A stretch of 64,000 nt of DNA, from contig OZ020248.1 in assembly GCA_963971285.1 (NCBI GenBank), forward strand, positions 16,554,001 to 16,618,000. Direction: 5' to 3'. The stretch comes from Astropecten irregularis. Lineage: Eukaryota > Echinodermata > Asteroidea > Paxillosida > Astropectinidae. Made by a program: the position numbers and the translations under genes. The notes beneath the pieces were generated by a model. It did not search any database. It was not told the origin of the DNA and was given only the letters and a program-made list of their open reading frames with translations. This document shows, in pieces, positions 33,896 to 45,403 of this stretch (positions within the stretch are counted from its first letter, which is position 1; the number at the start of each line of letters is the position of its first letter).

Positions 33896-36244
33896 ATGTG
33901 AACATCAGATTTCTGCACCAGATGCGTGCGTATTTACTGTACGTTGTAAATTAATGACCCGAAATTTCCCGATATTTGAGTATCTTTGGCTTTATAAATC
34001 AAAGTTTTCTCTAAGCATGACAGGCTGCTGCATTTGGTACGAGATGAACACGTAGGGTAAAATAGCCACGATTCGGACACCTAAGCAATTTTGGGTTTAT
34101 TTGACCTTCTTAATGTTTGTTTCTCTCAACTATTTTCACTTATGAACAACAAAGTGAAGTTATTATATCCAGGTTGATATTTTATGAAAGTTTTTTGTGT
34201 CCTTGAAATGAAATTGACTTGAAAAATAACCTTAATTTTAGCCATGATTCGGACACCCTGTCCATGATTCGGACACACATGAAAAAATGCTGAAAAAAAC
34301 ATGCCTTGCAAAATAAAATAATACCTCATCAATGCAGTGGGCAAATTCTTAAGTAGCCACCATTTATTTTCCCAAAAAAGTGTCATTTGACTGCTCAGAA
34401 CTCAAAAAAGAAAATTGGTGCATGGACACATCCAGGACTTATTTTCAGAGTTTTTGAAGGCAATGCCCTGATAAAAACGGGCCATTTCGGCCATATCGTG
34501 AAATTGAACTCCATTCCGTCCGTGCGCTCCCGTGCGCACGACTCTAGTGTGTACAAAGTCAATGGCGTAGATATAATAGACTCCAGCCATTGACGAAATG
34601 AACGGCAGTCAATGGAGTGGAGTGTAAATTCGGGAGATGCCGGCATTTCTTCTAAAATGGAACATACAAAAGCCACACAAATTTTTTGGCATATTTTTTA
34701 GCGACTCTGGGGGCCTGGGTAGCATAAATCAATGGAGTGTCAGAAATCAGGGCACATATACCTTGGCTTCTGGACAAGGAAATTTATGCAAGTTCAAATT
34801 GGCAACGCAGCTCTCCATAATTTGGACCTTGATGGTATATTGATGAACAGAATATACCAGTTTCATATAAAAAAAATCCTGTTAAATTTAATTAATTTTC
34901 TGTGTTTTTAAATAATGCATTTTCTCACAACCCTATTTTTAACAGGGCTCTTAAGTTAAGGATCACACTTTTTTTAAACTTGAGGCTGCACCCCAATTTC
35001 CTATCAGAAAATGTGACATTTTATAATAGGAATTGGATCATGTAAAGTATGTGGCACCGTTGTTTAGTCTAATAGGCCCTAGTGCACCTATCGGAAAGAA
35101 TTCCACTGATGACCATAATTTGTGCACAACTCTATAGAACCAACAGAGGGCGTTTTGAGCAAACTGGCTTTGTACAGTTTGTAGGTAAAAGAACCCTGTA
35201 AAACTCACTTTTCAGATATTCTACGCAAGTTTTCCACACCTGAAATTGAGGTTTATCATAATTTGTATCCAATAAGTTAACTCTTGGAGGATATAATCCT
35301 TTTTCCGTAATGGTGATCAGTGGAATTCTTTCCATTTTGCATTTGCACATTTCCGAGCATCCGAATGCTTCCGAAAACGTTGCTTCCGAAGACCTGCCGA
35401 AGATGACGTTCGTTGTGACGTCACAGGTCATTTAAATAAAGTAATAAAATCCACTTTTTGGCTCAGGTATATACTGTTTCGTATGTTTTTCAGCGTTTCC
35501 AACCCTCTTGAAACCATTCTAAGGCGTTCCATGCGATACAATGTCAAAATGTTGACTACAACATACATATCTGGGGCATTTTTGGTCATTACCGGATTTT
35601 TTTCTACGAAAGTAATTAAGAGTGTTCCGATAAAGCCCTAGTCGTGTGCAGCGCCACCTACCGGTGGTTCCGGGAACATTGCGTCTAGTTTTTATATATA
35701 TCTATGATTCACACTGCCAAAACCCGCTCTCCAGCTGTCCACGCGTCCTCGAATCCGTGCAATGCATCTGCGTGCGCGTGTCCTATCCAGTCTTTCTAAT
35801 GGAGATCAATGCCATAGACCGACAGCGCCCTATTCAAATGCATGGCGGGGTACCGTATTAAATTGTGACGGCACCCGACTATTGCCAAACTATGGGCAAA
35901 AAGTCTTACTTTTACCCACGATTGAATAGAGAGGATTTATTCAAAAGGGAAATTCTAGATAAAAACGAATTGATATCCACTTTAAACCAATTGGAGCATT
36001 AGGTTCACCTCACGTTCCATTGCACTGTATATAACTTTCTCAAATAATGGAAAGATTTAATGAAAACCTTCGTGTTTGAAATTTCATCTTCAATTTTATG
36101 AGAGGGAACTAGCGCGAGATTACGTGTGCAACTGGCCTCTTTTAGAATCTTTGCGAGATTTTGAAATAAAATCATTGTTTACGTGCGGCGCGCGCGCCTC
36201 GCGCACTGAGTGACGCGCACTTTGCCCATGGACCTTATCGAAGA

Positions 36245-38324
36245 CATAGATATCAAAAGAATAAATAACTAGATCGGACGCGCGTTCACACGCGCCATTC
36301 ACTGTGCACAAACTTTTTGTGTTCTCCATGGACGCGCTGAAAAGTCACGTGAATGAGGCGACGCGCAAAGGATAACTGCTGAATGCGAGAAGGAAACATA
36401 GGCTGATCACCAAAATCAGCGTGTACATGATGCCCTCTGTTTTATAAAAACCTATAAGAAAACACTGTTTTATATGAACCAAAGAAAACACTCAAGGCTG
36501 TTGTAAACTCATTTTGTTGTAAAAAGAACACAGTTTAATCTTCAAAGAATATTCCTGACCTTCCCACGAACTTTCGAGGCATACGATGATATAATTGCGT
36601 TCTATCATAATATAAACTTTCTTGGGAGATAGCAATGTTCTTCAAAAATGCCCTGTGCATAATTATTCTCTTTTCCACGACAAACTAATCGTCCCAGTGC
36701 GAGCTACTGCAAGAATTACGGAAACATTTTATTCTGCCCAACAAGCCGAAAATTACCGCGACACAACTACAGTGAGACGGTTGAGTAATACGATGGGCAT
36801 GCACAACAAATTATTATATAAAATTTTGAGGAGGGCGGAATTTATTTACGAATGGGCTCTCTCAGCATTATCTTCTGCATGAAAATACATTGACTGATGC
36901 TTCAGGAAATAGTAACCAGAAATTACGCAAAATCTAGAAGTTTTCCTGGGGGGGGGGGGGGGGATTTGGCCTCAACTATGCACCCACTCCATGAACCCTG
37001 GGGTTGATAATACAATTCTTGGAAGATTTAGAGGGTTTCGGCCTATAAACATTGCTTTACTGCTGTTCTCATTGACCTTTGAATAGAACCAGCTTACAAT
37101 ACAGTCTTCTTATCTTTTGACCTTGAAGTTCCTCGGTAGTTTTCTTGCAGACGTCAAATGACCCAATTCGCGGATGTTGCCCGGCAACTTGGCGTATCAG
37201 GGTGATGCCATGACCAGCTTCGCCCGTGGATGCGTCGGAAGCATGGTCAGTAGGAACACACCACTTCCGATCAATTCCCCCATTGTACGGACTTTCATTG
37301 TGGCCAGTAGCCCGGACATCGGGGATGGATAGTTGTTGTTGTACATCCGAAACACGCTCTCTGCAACTTTACATACTGCCTCCATATGAGACCTCCATTT
37401 TCTCTGAGATGAACTAGGTACAGGTCAGGCGGGGAAGGTGCAAGGACATCGTTGTTGGGTGCCGCACAAGTGCCTCCATGCATTTCGCACACAATACATA
37501 ATTTAACAGCTTCTTGACAACATACCCAGCAATGTAGGCAACCACATTACAGCTGAATTGGCTGAGAAATTTAGGCACAGATGGGATGGTGGTACATGTA
37601 GGATCTGTGGAATGTGGGGGAGTGAGGAGCTCGGTGTCATCTTGTACAGTCGCATTGGTGTTTGAAGACGCACAGAAATGGCATTTCAGGAGCTGTCGAT
37701 ATGCACGTCTGCAAGTTAAAAAAGTTATAAAATTATACAAAGTTCAGCAGACCCATGGCACATTTCACGGCACACTTCCAAATACAGTTAATCTTCCTTG
37801 ACATGGTAAAGAAAAATAAGAAATATACTAATAGGTTATAGACCTAATCATAGGTGTGTTTTCAGGAGTGGATTATGTTACTTTCCTCAAGCTAGCCCTT
37901 CAAGCAACGGCAGCATTCTTCACACCCAACTGTTGCATTAATCCCCATTGGTGTCGCGCATTAATGTATCCTGACCACGTCGCTTGCTTGAAACTATCTT
38001 CTTCGAAAATACGGTCCGAAAAGGTCAATTTTATGTATTAAGGTACTCACACATGAAATGTTAGCTTCTTGAGCAACTGTCCTCCAGGACCCCTCCTGCG
38101 TTTTCTATTTTGGCACCTTGCTGTTGCACAATTTGACTCCATTATGGTCCCCGAGAAGGTTCATGACCAGCAGAAATACTAGCATTCTACAATTTAGTGA
38201 TCGCCACGCCGACAAAATTCGCGTTTCAAATTTTTGCCTCATTCACGTGACTAATGGCGGCGCCCAGTTAAAGCGCGCGTATCAGACGCGCGTCCGATCT
38301 AGTTTTTATTATTCTATATCTATG
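36245..38324. mobile_element. P-element-type transposon (TSD ATCGAAGA)
   Basis: 2,080 bp, exact 8-bp duplication ATCGAAGA (36237-36244, 38325-38332). Long inverted ends: CATAGATATCAAAAGAATAA with ACTAGATCGGACGCGCG, mirrored at 38286-38324. It contains a minus-strand P-transposase relic. Its CATAGA...AACTAGA ends tie it to the elements at 10662, 28624 and 32435. It inserted 7 bp inside the IS4EU-like left end region. Confidence 0.85.
37197..37740 (-). pseudogene. P-element/THAP9-like transposase fragment, frameshifted
   Basis: Minus-strand frames carry landmarks of the C-terminal part of P-superfamily transposases. One frame (37414-37740) has AYIAGYVVKKL followed by a CAKC metal-binding-like pair. 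The next (37295-37492) has LRENGGLIW. A third (37197-37385) has an AESVFR-like helix. They follow each other in the family order but in different frames, so at least two frameshifts have occurred. No THAP domain or catalytic core is recognisable, and the piece covers well under a third of a typical transposase. It is inactive; identification rests on the YIAGY...C..C and GGLI motifs from memory of the family. Confidence 0.6.
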
Positions 38325-38675
38325 ATCGAAGATAGCTTGTTTTCGGCGCTGCGCGTGCGCGCGCAAAGGACGCGGGTAATTTTGGGTTTTAAAGTTTTTC
38401 CAAACGCGTTGACAAGCGTACACTCGTATAACTTAAGTTGTCTTTTTTCCTAGAAGAAGGCCTTGCTTTGAGTTGTTATACATAACGATGCTGCACAACG
38501 GTCCATGGAATGTTACTGTCGAGTCACTTGTTCAAGCGGTGTAAAGTTGAGTACTTATTCATAGTTGAATTTTCATGTCCATTCGTTTTATGCACTCAGC
38601 TCCTGCCCTAACAACCCTGTGTTTCCCAAAGTGCTTTGCGCACAGCCAGTTATGCGCTATCCTCGATAAGGTCCA

Positions 38676-39056
38676 TGGACCTTATCGAAGATGGCCTGTT
38701 TTCCGCGCTGCGCGTGCGCGCGCAAAGGACAGTGGGCAACATTGGGTTTAAAAGTTTTACCACACGAATCGACACGCGTATATTCGTATAGCTGCCGGCT
38801 CGCGAAGTTTAAAGTTGTCTTTTTTCCTAGAAGAAAGCCTTGCTTTGAGTTGTTATACATAACGATGATGCACAATGGTCCATGGAATGTTACTGTCGAG
38901 TCACTTGTTCCAGCGGTGTAAAGTTGAGTACTTATTCAAAGTTGAATTTTCATGTCCATACGTTTTATGCACTCGGCGCCAGCCCTAACAACCCTGCGTT
39001 TCCCAGAGTGCTTTGCGCACAGCCAGTTTTTGCCTTTCTCCGATAAGGTCCACGGA
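38676..39056. repeat. Duplicated end segment of IS4EU-like element
   Basis: It repeats 38325-38677 in tandem: both contain GCGCTGCGCGTGCGCGCGCA, TTGAGTTGTTATACATAACG and CATGGAATGTTACTGTCGAG, and both end with CGATAAGGTCC. It could be a separate MITE derived from the element or an internal duplication. The junction is a palindrome, CGATAAGGTCCATGG and its mirror. Confidence 0.65.
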
Positions 39057-39319
39057 TCGTTCATACATAGCCTTTGCCCAAAGTTGTGTACAGGGTTGTG
39101 TGGTGTATATGGATTGCATGAATTAAATGTACATGCAGAGTCAGAGTCACTTTTAAAAATAGCATGTAAGGTTACAAACCTTGGAATTGCCCATGGAATT
39201 GTCTGATAACACAATTCGTTACAAGCAGACTGTATTTTGTTTTTAAAATATATGTATTTGTATTAGTTACAAATGTATTTCTAATTTATGTTCCCTGTTA
39301 TTGTTGCAGATAAAGGAAG

Positions 39320-40740
39320 CCACTTGCTGGGACTTGTACTCCTACACTATGTATTCTTATACAAACTGGGCAGTTTCCAGAAAGCTAGCCGGCAATCAAG
39401 GAAGTTACAGCATTAGAAGATGGCTTAATCTGTCATGCCTTGGCACATATCTGTAGGTACCTTGATCCAATAACATCTGCCAGATTTGCAAGGCAGTATG
39501 GAGTACCACTAGAGAACCATAGTGATCTAGCAGAGACATTGCGAAAAACATCCCCGTTGCAAGGCACGGCAGTTAGATAACAAAATTGCACCCATCGTTC
39601 CAGGAGGAAAATGCTTGGAAGCACTGCACATATACAGGTATGGAGCACTGTTTGGAGCTTCTGTGAAGATGTCCTCTAAGCACCGTCCTGATAGTGAAGT
39701 TGGAAGTTGTTATCCATACCCCATCCAGGATTTTCATCCTTATGCAAAACCTGCAGCATGTGGGCAAACTATAGATTTGGATGAGACACCATGCAAGAAA
39801 CATAAGTGCTGTGAATGTAGCAAAGAAGGTTCAACCCTGATGGAAATGCAACATGCTGAAGTGGATTTCAACAATCAAATGATTGAACTATAGAAGGGGA
39901 ATTGAAGCATATATGAAAGAAATACTGAATGGACCTGTAGTATCTATTGAAACAATTAAAGACTCTGATGAACTTATGAGCTGCCTTCATACCAATACTT
40001 TAAGTGGGTATACAGTGAAGCAGTAGACAAAGCATCAGAAAATATGATGATACTGGTACGGGGGTAGATCAGAAAATGCAAAACAGTATCACAAAGCCAA
40101 TCAGAACAAGCCTCTGGTCCTGCCCGAGTGTTGTCCAAAGAAAACGAGCTCCTGTTAACCTTGACAAAGTTAAGGCTGAACATGATGGATGAGTATTTGC
40201 CATACTTGTTCGGTATTACTCAGTCAATAGTTTCCTCAATAATATCAACATGAATTCCATTGTTGAGCCATGAGCAGTCTGAATTGATTCACTGGCCTGA
40301 GGTTAAGGAAATCAAATCATGCTACCCACATTGTTTCAAGAGATGGTCAGATATTAAGGCCATTTTAGATTGTTTTGAAATCCCTACCCAGAAACCATCA
40401 CACGTGGAAGAGCTAATACACATAGATATTCTCATTATATAAGAAAAGAACAACTACTAAGTTATTGCTAGCTTGCACACCAGGAGGTTCAATCTCATAC
40501 ATCTCACCTCCAGTAGGAGGAAACATGTCTGACAAAGAGCTTGTCATTTCTTGTAACATTCCTCACAAATGTTCTCCTGTGATAAGTGTATGGTTGATAA
40601 AGGTTTTCACATTACATAGAATTTTGGGAACTAATAGTTTTTTGTTCAAAGTCAAAAGGTTAACATCAAACATATGCTTTGGTGAAATTGAAGAGGAATC
40701 TCTAATCCACATTTATTGCTTATGTAAATAATACTTTTTG
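39320..40740 (+). pseudogene. DDE_Tnp_4-type (IS4EU-like) transposase relic
   Basis: Multiple frames with stops. Recognisable pieces in order: a Cys-rich segment near 39790-39830 (CKKHKCCECS); a helix-turn-helix-like LTLTKLRLNMMDEYLPYLFG with ITQSIVSS (about 40170-40250); then IHWPE, CYPHCFKRWSD and ILDCFEIPTQKPSH (40260-40442) with the first catalytic Asp; then PGGSISYISPPVGGNMSDKE (about 40480-40530) with the second. This order is that of HTH_Tnp_4 plus DDE_Tnp_4 transposases, as in IS4EU/ISL2EU or Harbinger relatives. The third acidic residue is not found; the gypsy element lies just downstream. Dead gene. Confidence 0.65.
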
Positions 40741-40745
40741 GTCAG

Positions 40746-40750
40746 CAATG
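40746..40750. repeat. 5-bp target duplication (CAATG), left
   Basis: CAATG also occurs at 45390-45394, immediately beyond the other LTR. A 5-bp duplication is usual for Ty3/gypsy integrase. Confidence 0.9.
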
Positions 40751-40920
40751 TGTTATAACTACAAATAATGTGGATATTTGAGTTAGTTTTGGGGATAACA
40801 ACAGAGTAATTTATTTCATACTGCTGACATGGGAGCAGCCATCTTAGAACAAACACAGACTGTCTAACAACGGTCACAAGAGGGCGCTATAACAAAATCG
40901 CTAGACATCAGGTTACTACA
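40751..40920 (-). repeat. 3' LTR of gypsy element
   Basis: 170 bp, TGTTATAAC...GGTTACTACA on the + strand, with TG...CA ends. By eye it is identical to the LTR at 45220-45389, indicating very recent insertion. Short LTRs are common in the Mag/SURL lineage. Confidence 0.95.
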
Positions 40921-40934
40921 ACTCCTCCCCTTTT
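40921..40934 (-). promoter_or_regulatory. Polypurine tract of gypsy element
   Basis: On the minus strand AAAAGGGGAGGAGT ends exactly at the 3' LTR. This is where plus-strand DNA synthesis would be primed. Confidence 0.85.
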
Positions 40935-41147
40935 AGATAAAACAAGGTAGGTTGACTTAAACCATGGCAAAAACATTTACTCCCAAAAATGCTTGAAAAT
41001 GACATACCTAGGAAAGACTTTTTCCTTTTGGTTTCAAAACAAAAGCAACACTAATAAAAAAATCAATTAAAAAAGATGCAGTGAAGATTTAGAATCAAGC
41101 AAAATAAAACTTCAAGATGCACATGCAATGTGTGGCATTATTGACAA

Positions 41148-41215
41148 GAGTTCAAGTTCTCGCGGATATTGACAAGAGTTCAAGTTCTCGCGGATATTGA
41201 TAAGAGTTCAAGTGG
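41148..41215. repeat. 31-bp direct repeat at the end of pol
   Basis: TTGACAAGAGTTCAAGTTCT followed by CGCGGATA is repeated twice, with a partial third copy reaching the stop codon region of the pol frame at 41208. Probably replication slippage. Confidence 0.8.
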
Positions 41216-42090
41216 CTGGAAATCCATAACGATCTGGTTTGTTCGGGTTGCGCGCAGACCGACGGAGTTCAGTTACTGACGTATTGTTCTCAGGTGGTTT
41301 TGGTGATTGCTGTGCAGGCATCGGATCACCGTTAACACTAGTAGGTTGTTCACCAACCATCTCCTCCATCTCTGGTAATGTAGTGGGGAATACTGGATCA
41401 ATGACGGGTTGTTGTGACACATATCGGCAACGAATGTGGTCAACATGACGCTTCCACACGCGACCATCCTCAAGCTGAACTGTGTACATGAGATGACCAG
41501 CTACCGCTGTGATATGTCCTGCGAGCCATCGCGGGCCATTTGCGAAATTTTGCGCATATACTGTGTCATTGACATCAAAAGAGCGATGTTTGGCCCGTTT
41601 GTCATGGTTTTCCTTCCGTACGAACTGCTTCTGATTAACGCGACGTTGGACGTCCGGTCGTAAGAAATCCAGTCTTGTGCGTGGCTGACGATTCATCAGC
41701 ATTTGTGCTGGAGACAATCCAGTAGTGGAATGGGGTGTGATACGATATGTCATCAAGAAACGCGACAACTTGGTTTCTACAGTACCGTTATCCATACGCT
41801 TCATTCCAGCTTTGAATGTCTGCACTGCTCTCTCGGCCAAACCATTGGACGAGGGGTGGAATGGTGCTGATCTAACATGCTTGATACCATTCAACCGCAA
41901 AAACTCCTCAAACTCCGCACTGGTGAAATTGCTACCATTATCAGTCACAATGATTTCTGGCAGCCCATGAGTCGAGAAGATTTGTCGAAGTTTCTCTATT
42001 GTAGCTTGCGACGTTGCAGTGTGCATAGCATGGATATCCAGCCATTTACTATGCGCGTCCACGATGACGAGGAACATTCGGCCCATAAAA
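41208..42090 (-). pseudogene. gag-pol, second part: integrase core and C terminus
   Basis: The frame continues pol after the frameshift at 42087-42090. It carries DAHSKW, the second catalytic Asp in IVTDNGSNFTS and the Glu in SSNGLAERAVQTFK, giving DD35E spacing, then a GPRWLAGHI-type C-terminal domain and a basic tail ending at TGA 41208-41210. The open frame extends back to 42251, but the residues before about 42090 are out of frame with the protein and not meaningful. Without the shift it would form the C-terminal quarter of a single polyprotein. Confidence 0.85.
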
Positions 42091-45000
42091 TAATGGACCA
42101 GCGTAATCCAGGTGCAAGCGTGACCATGGTCGACTGGGCCATTCCCATGGGTGAAGTGGTGCCACTGGTGGAGATTTCCTGGACTGTTGACAAGCAGGAC
42201 ATTGCTTAACTCTGTCCTCGAGGTCCCTGTCCATGCTAGGCCACCATACAAAACGGCGACCTAGTGACTTCATGCGTGACACTCCAGGGTGCGATTCATG
42301 TAACTCATTGACGATCTGTTTACGGCCCTGCGGAGGGATAACAACTCGCGACCCCCACATGACACATCCATCATGTACACTCAGCTCCTGTTGACGACTG
42401 AAGTATGGCTTCAGGTCGGCATTATCACAGTTCTGCGGCCAACCGTTCATGAGGAAAGATCGCACACGAGACAGAGTGGGATCTCTTCCTGTCCACAGAC
42501 GAATTTTCTCTGGACTAACAGGTGTGGAGTCCAAATGGTCCATGACCATCACATAGTCGGCTGGCATTGGAGTACGACCAATGGTTTTGGCCAGTGGCAA
42601 CCTACTTAAGGCATCGGCGTTGCCATTCTGATGTCCAGGCTTGTAGACTAAATGATAGTCATATGCAGACAGCGTTAGAGCCCAACGCTGGATCCTGGAG
42701 GATGCCATGGGGGGTATTGCTCGGTCCTCACTGAACAATCCGAGCAATGGCTTGTGATCTGTAGAAATCTCAAATTTCCGGCCATACACATACTGGTGAA
42801 ACTTTTTCACTCCGAATACCATGGCTTGTCCTTCCTTGTCCAACTGCGAATAATTACGCTCAGCTGGGGACAGTGATCGCGACGCATACGCGATTGGGTG
42901 CTCTGATCCATCCGACATCCGGTGAGCAAGTACTGCGCCCACACCATATGGGCTGGCATCACAGGACAACAGCAATTCCTTATCTGGATCGTAGTGTACA
43001 AGTACTCTCTCTGACAGTAGCAGTTCTTTTGACGACTGGAAGGCCTTGTCATGTTCTGGTTTCCATGACCAGCCTGTGTTTTTCCTCAGCAGACAATGCA
43101 GAGGTGCGAGAACTGAAGACAAGTTGGGCAAGAACCTTCCGTAGTAGTTGAGGAGTCCCAGATACGATTTCAGCTCTGAGACATTCTGGGGCACTGGTGC
43201 ATCCCGCACAGCCTGCACCTTCTCCACTGTAGGGTGCAAGCCTGCAGCGTTGATGCGATGACCGAGGTACACAACCTCTGGAGCAAAGAACACACACTTA
43301 TCTTGCTTCAGGCGGAGTCCTGCGCTTTGAAGTCGGTTGAGCACTTTCTCAAGGTTTGCGATATGCTCTGCTTCAGTGTGCCCTGTAACTAGCACATCAT
43401 CTAGGAAAGCAACAGCTTGGGGGATATCTGCCAACAAACTTTCAATTGTCCGCTGAAAGATTGCAGGTGCTGCTGATACACCAAAGGGCATGCGTGTATA
43501 GCGAAATAGCCCTCGATGTGTGTTGATTGTTACCAGTTCACGTGATTCCTCGTCCAGTACGAGTTGCAAGTAGGCGTGGCTGAGGTCAAGTTTGCTGAAT
43601 GTCTTGCCACCTGACATTGCAGCAAACAGTTCCTCTACACGAGGCAGTGGATACGTATCAGCATTAGCAGACTGGTTTACAGTAGCTTTGTAGTCACCAC
43701 AAATTCTGAGTTTTCCAGACTCCTTTAAGACAGGTACTATGGGTGCTGCCCAACGTGAGAATGTTACTGGTTCTATGACTCCATCTTTTTGAAGTCTGGC
43801 TAGCTCATCCTCAACTTGCTGCTTCATTGAGAATGGTACTGGTCTTGCTTTGCAAAACCTGGGCTGTGCATTCTCCTTCATGTTTATGTGTACTGACTGA
43901 CCTTTAAGTTCTCCCAGTTCATCACGGAATAATTCACTGTAGTGCTCAGTAATATCCGAAGCAGATGACACATGTTGAACTTGGCGGATAGTGTGCCACG
44001 CTAACTGTAGATGGCGTAACCAATCGCGTCCAAGGAGGTTTGGGCCTTGGCCTGACACGACGAGGAGGGGAAGTTGAGCTTCCTGACCATTGTGCTCCAC
44101 TGTGACTGTGCAAATACCAATTACTGGTATTTTCTGACCAGTGTAGGTACGTAGCTCAACATCGGTGCTTTTCCGGAGTTGTGGTCTGTTATTCGTGAAG
44201 ACTGACTCAAACGTGTGTTCACTGATGATCGACACTGACGCACCGGTATCCACTTCCATGGACACTGCTGACTTGTTAATCGTCACGTTAACGACTAACG
44301 GCGGCTCCTTAGACTGGGAGGACGTCTTGTACATAGGATAGTTACTGGGTGTTGGATCACTCCTTTCACTTTCACTGTCAACATTTCCCTCGATGTTGAA
44401 GGTGTTGTGACTTGACTTTGTCGGTGATTGTGCCGGCTTGCCACTGCGGCACACTTTGGCTAGATGCCCTTGTTTACCACAGTTGTGGCAGTTGTATGAA
44501 CGAGCTCTGCAATTCTGTGATGTATGATCTGTTCTTCCACACCGATAGCAGTTGATGGCGTTCCTCTGTGGTTGTACATATGACTGTGGCTTGGCTTGAT
44601 TTTCACGGTTTGGCCTCGTACTGTTCACTTTGTGTGCTTGCTCTAGTGAAGATGTCAATGTGGAAGTTCCACTATGTTCCTGAATGTCCCTGGCATTTCT
44701 CTCTGCCAATTCCATTGCCTGAGCCACTTCAGAAGCCTTCTGGAATGTAAGTGACGATTCTGACAAAAGTCGGCGTTGAATTCTTGCATCATTAATGCCA
44801 CACACCAATCGATCTCTCAACATATCGTTTAGTGAATCCCCATAGTCACAATGTTGTGCGAGGCGCCGTAGTTCTGCTATGAACTCTGCAACTGACTGTC
44901 CCTCATGTCGAATTTGGGAATTGAACTTGTACCTCTCCACAATCACTGATGGTTTAGGGTTGAAATGACCCTTGGCTAGTGAAACAATCTCCTCAAAAGT

Positions 45001-45201
45001 CTTATCACCTGGTTTATCTGGTGCTACCAGGCTTGCGATGAGTCTATAAGTCTCAGCACCGCATACACTTAGCAATATGGCTCTCTGCTTACCATGTGCT
45101 TTCACGTCATTGGCCTCAAAAAACTGTCTTAAACGCTCCACGTTAAGCGTCCACGTCTCCCTCTGACTACTAAACTCGCCGACATTTCCGAAGGTATTCA
45201 T
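42049..45201 (-). pseudogene. gag-pol, first part: Gag, PR, RT, RNase H, integrase N terminus
   Basis: 1,050 codons from ATG at 45201, which I prefer over an in-frame start inside the LTR because it lies just after the primer-binding site. Gag ends with two CX2CX4HX4C knuckles (C218-C231, C238-C251). Protease has DTGA at 318-321. Reverse transcriptase has D539 (KLDLSHAY) and FLDD at 599-602. RNase H has D748, E790 and D815. Integrase has the HESHPG...CPAC zinc motif (968-1004) and the first catalytic Asp at 1032. About residue 1038 the frame is lost at a TTTT run (42087-42090), and 12 unrelated residues follow to TAG. Such proteins copy RNA to DNA in cytoplasmic particles; here integrase is truncated, so this copy is defective as read. 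Confidence 0.9.
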
Positions 45202-45206
45202 TTTAG

Positions 45207-45217
45207 CCTCGTCGCCA
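45207..45217 (-). promoter_or_regulatory. Primer-binding site, tRNA-Ser(GCU)-like
   Basis: On the minus strand TGGCGACGAGG lies 2 nt after the 5' LTR. It is complementary to the 3' end CCTCGTCGCCA typical of animal tRNA-Ser(GCU). Use of tRNA-Ser is in line with the Mag lineage. Confidence 0.75.
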
Positions 45218-45219
45218 AT

Positions 45220-45389
45220 TGTTATAACTACAAATAATGTGGATATTTGAGTTAGTTTTGGGGATAACAACAGAGTAATTTATTTCATACTGCTGACATG
45301 GGAGCAGCCATCTTAGAACAAACACAGACTGTCTAACAACGGTCACAAGAGGGCGCTATAACAAAATCGCTAGACATCAGGTTACTACA
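45220..45389 (-). repeat. 5' LTR of gypsy element
   Basis: Identical by eye to 40751-40920. It would carry the promoter on the minus strand; I see no clear TATA box in its 170 bp. The flanking duplication CAATG is at 45390-45394. Confidence 0.95.
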
Positions 45390-45403
45390 CAATGTTTAAC
45401 TGG

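Larger units (their letters stand above)
32435..35706. mobile_element. P-type related element (TSD ATTCACAC)
   Basis: 3,272 bp with ends CATAGATATATAAAAAAAAC and GTTTTTATATATATCTATG, flanked by exact ATTCACAC (32427-32434, 35707-35714). The left part carries an inverted-repeat block of TGATGGAATT motifs and the GCCGTAGCTA pair also found at 13734-14013. A further AATATCTATGG terminus near 33010-33022 suggests an older nested element. Open frames at 34395-34676 and 35132-35431 (minus strand) have no domain I recognise. No intact transposase. Confidence 0.85.
32295..35811. mobile_element. CATTGATCTCC-family MITE split by a P-type insertion
   Basis: The halves 32295-32434 and 35715-35811 together match the 247-bp element at 9104-9350. 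Exact 8-bp duplication CCATAGAC at 32287-32294 and 35812-35819. It inserted next to the left end of the AGACATAAATAAC-family MITE and abuts the duplication of the 28624-32278 element. Confidence 0.9.
40751..45389 (-). mobile_element. Ty3/gypsy LTR retrotransposon, Mag/SURL-like, near-complete
   Basis: 4,639 bp: 5' LTR (45220-45389), primer-binding site, one gag-pol frame, polypurine tract, 3' LTR (40751-40920), flanked by CAATG duplications. Gag has two zinc knuckles; domain order is protease, reverse transcriptase, RNase H, integrase, and there is no envelope gene. It inserted into the decayed IS4EU-like element. The LTRs are identical and the only disabling lesion I see is a single-base frameshift in integrase, so the copy is young. 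Confidence 0.95.

Noticed and set aside
42091-42251. Start of a separate integrase gene at 42251
   Set aside because: The residues between 42251 and about 42090 in that frame do not match integrase; the real protein runs in the other frame there, so this is one interrupted gene.
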